The translations under genes were made by a program, and so were the position numbers. Below are positions 4,912 to 5,695 of a DNA stretch of 5,695 nucleotides, in pieces (the stretch's first letter is position 1; each line of letters begins with the position of its first letter). The DNA is from Methanobacteriota archaeon (GTDB taxonomy: Archaea; Thermoplasmatota; Thermoplasmata; RBG-16-68-12): NCBI GenBank assembly GCA_005879015.1, contig VBMC01000080.1, positions 1 to 5,695 of the forward strand, read 5' to 3'. The notes beneath the pieces were generated by a model that was given only the letters and a program-made list of their open reading frames with translations, had not been told where the DNA came from and made no database searches.

Positions 4912-5695
4912 GTGAAGGTGGGCTCTCGCCGCCGGGACTACACGCTCATCCTCCTCGCGAGCGTCCTCTGGGGCACGTCGTTCCCCGGGAGCAAGCTCAC
5001 CGTCGGCACCGTGGACCCGCTCTTCCTGACTTTCGCCCGGATGGCCCTCGGTGGGGCCCTCGGCTTCGTCGTCTTGGTTGGCATACGACGCCTCGATTTC
5101 CAGGTCTTTCGCGAACCGATCGTCTGGGCCCTCGGCCTAGTTAATGCGATCGGGTTCGACCTCCAGAACGAGGGAATCGTTCTCACGACCGCGTCGAAGA
5201 CGGCGCTCCTCGTGAACGTCAACGTCGTGTTCATCGCCATCCTGATGGTCTTGTTTTTCCGCGAGGCCGTGACGGGCTCGAAAGTGGCGGGCATCCTGGT
5301 TGGCGTTTTCGGCGTGGTGGTGCTAGCCACGAAATTGAATCCGAGCAGCCTCGCCGGCGGTCAGTTCGCGGGGGACCTCCTCGTCTTCGTCGCCGGCCTT
5401 GTCTGGGCCTTCTACGTGGCTGGATTGAAATGGCGGGTAGACCAGGGAGGTGACTACGTCGCCCTGACGGCTGCAATCCTCGTGACGACCGCGGCGTTCG
5501 CGACCCTTCCCCTCTTCGTCATCGGTTGGCCTTGGCCGGCGAGTACGACGGGTTGGCTTGGCATCGTTTACTTGGGTCTCGTCCCGACGTTCGTTCCGCT
5601 CATGCTCTACGTTGCCAGCATGCGGACCATATCACCCACGATCTCCGCGCTCCTCATTCTTCTCGAAGTCGTGGTGGCCGCGATCCTCTCATTCG
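4912..5695 (+). CDS. EamA/DMT-family membrane transporter, 3'-incomplete
   Basis: At least 261 residues, running off the right edge; the family usually has about 290-300 residues and ten helices in two EamA repeats, so roughly the last 30-40 are missing. Repeat 1 starts with the hallmark LASVLWGTSFPGSKLT (15-30) and ends near GVFGVVVLATKL (131-142). Its LTTASKTALLVNVNVVFIAI (91-110) followed by REAV (117-120) matches the family pattern of a helix and an (E/R)-containing turn. Repeat 2 begins at GDLLVFVAGLVWAFYVAGLK (154-173), and SALLILLEVVVAAILSF (245-261) is its LEP-like helix. The start is probably GTG 4912 or GTG 4918: an in-frame TGA at 4870-4872 limits upstream extension, and the first in-frame ATG (5041) falls inside helix 2. 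No strong Shine-Dalgarno is seen. DMT proteins often export amino acids or other metabolites, but the substrate here cannot be told. Confidence 0.85.
   Translation, partial: MKVGSRRRDYTLILLASVLWGTSFPGSKLTVGTVDPLFLTFARMALGGALGFVVLVGIRRLDFQVFREPIVWALGLVNAIGFDLQNEGIVLTTASKTALLVNVNVVFIAILMVLFFREAVTGSKVAGILVGVFGVVVLATKLNPSSLAGGQFAGDLLVFVAGLVWAFYVAGLKWRVDQGGDYVALTAAILVTTAAFATLPLFVIGWPWPASTTGWLGIVYLGLVPTFVPLMLYVASMRTISPTISALLILLEVVVAAILSF

Noticed and set aside
1..5695. CRISPR arrays, insertion sequences, transposases or att sites
   Set aside because: No regularly spaced direct repeats, transposase-like frames or terminal inverted repeats were seen on either strand; the composition is even across the window.

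Overview
The window (about 60% G+C by eye) holds a branched-chain amino acid type (Liv/HAAT family) ABC importer operon on the minus strand. It is flanked on the left by the first codons of a probable histidyl-tRNA synthetase gene (also minus) and on the right by a divergent, incomplete EamA/DMT-family membrane transporter (plus). The host looks archaeal. The hisS start has no Shine-Dalgarno (SD) sequence but has a BRE/TATA-like box about 33 nt upstream, as in leaderless archaeal genes. The solute-binding protein has an N-terminal membrane anchor and no bacterial lipobox cysteine. The hisS N-terminus reads like archaeal HisRS. No finer taxonomy is justified; Thermoplasmata-like lineages are only a guess.

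Layout, right to left along the operon: a 298-bp divergent intergenic region (4614-4911) rich in dyads; livK-like binding protein (4613-3309); a 33-bp gap holding a perfect 14-bp GC palindrome; livH permease (3275-2388); livM permease (2391-1435); and one reading frame (1438-119) encoding both ATPases. livH/livM and livM/livGF overlap by 4 bp (ATGA), the usual sign of translational coupling. hisS then starts at 56 from its own promoter.

The binding protein should capture an amino acid or similar small solute outside the membrane and pass it to the LivH-LivM channel, powered by the LivG and LivF ATPase domains. The substrate cannot be read from sequence.

The most unusual point is the ATPase gene. 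LivG and LivF are joined in frame as one 439-residue protein. The join has removed the end of LivG and about the first 27-30 residues of LivF, including its first two beta strands and A-loop, with no linker. The damaged half belongs to the ATP site that is already degenerate in both partners. This is therefore a functional asymmetric ATPase, a decaying one, or an assembly error. The second point is the livK leader: two nested perfect 7-bp helices would pair the livK SD with an upstream anti-SD, which suggests a cis-acting RNA control element.
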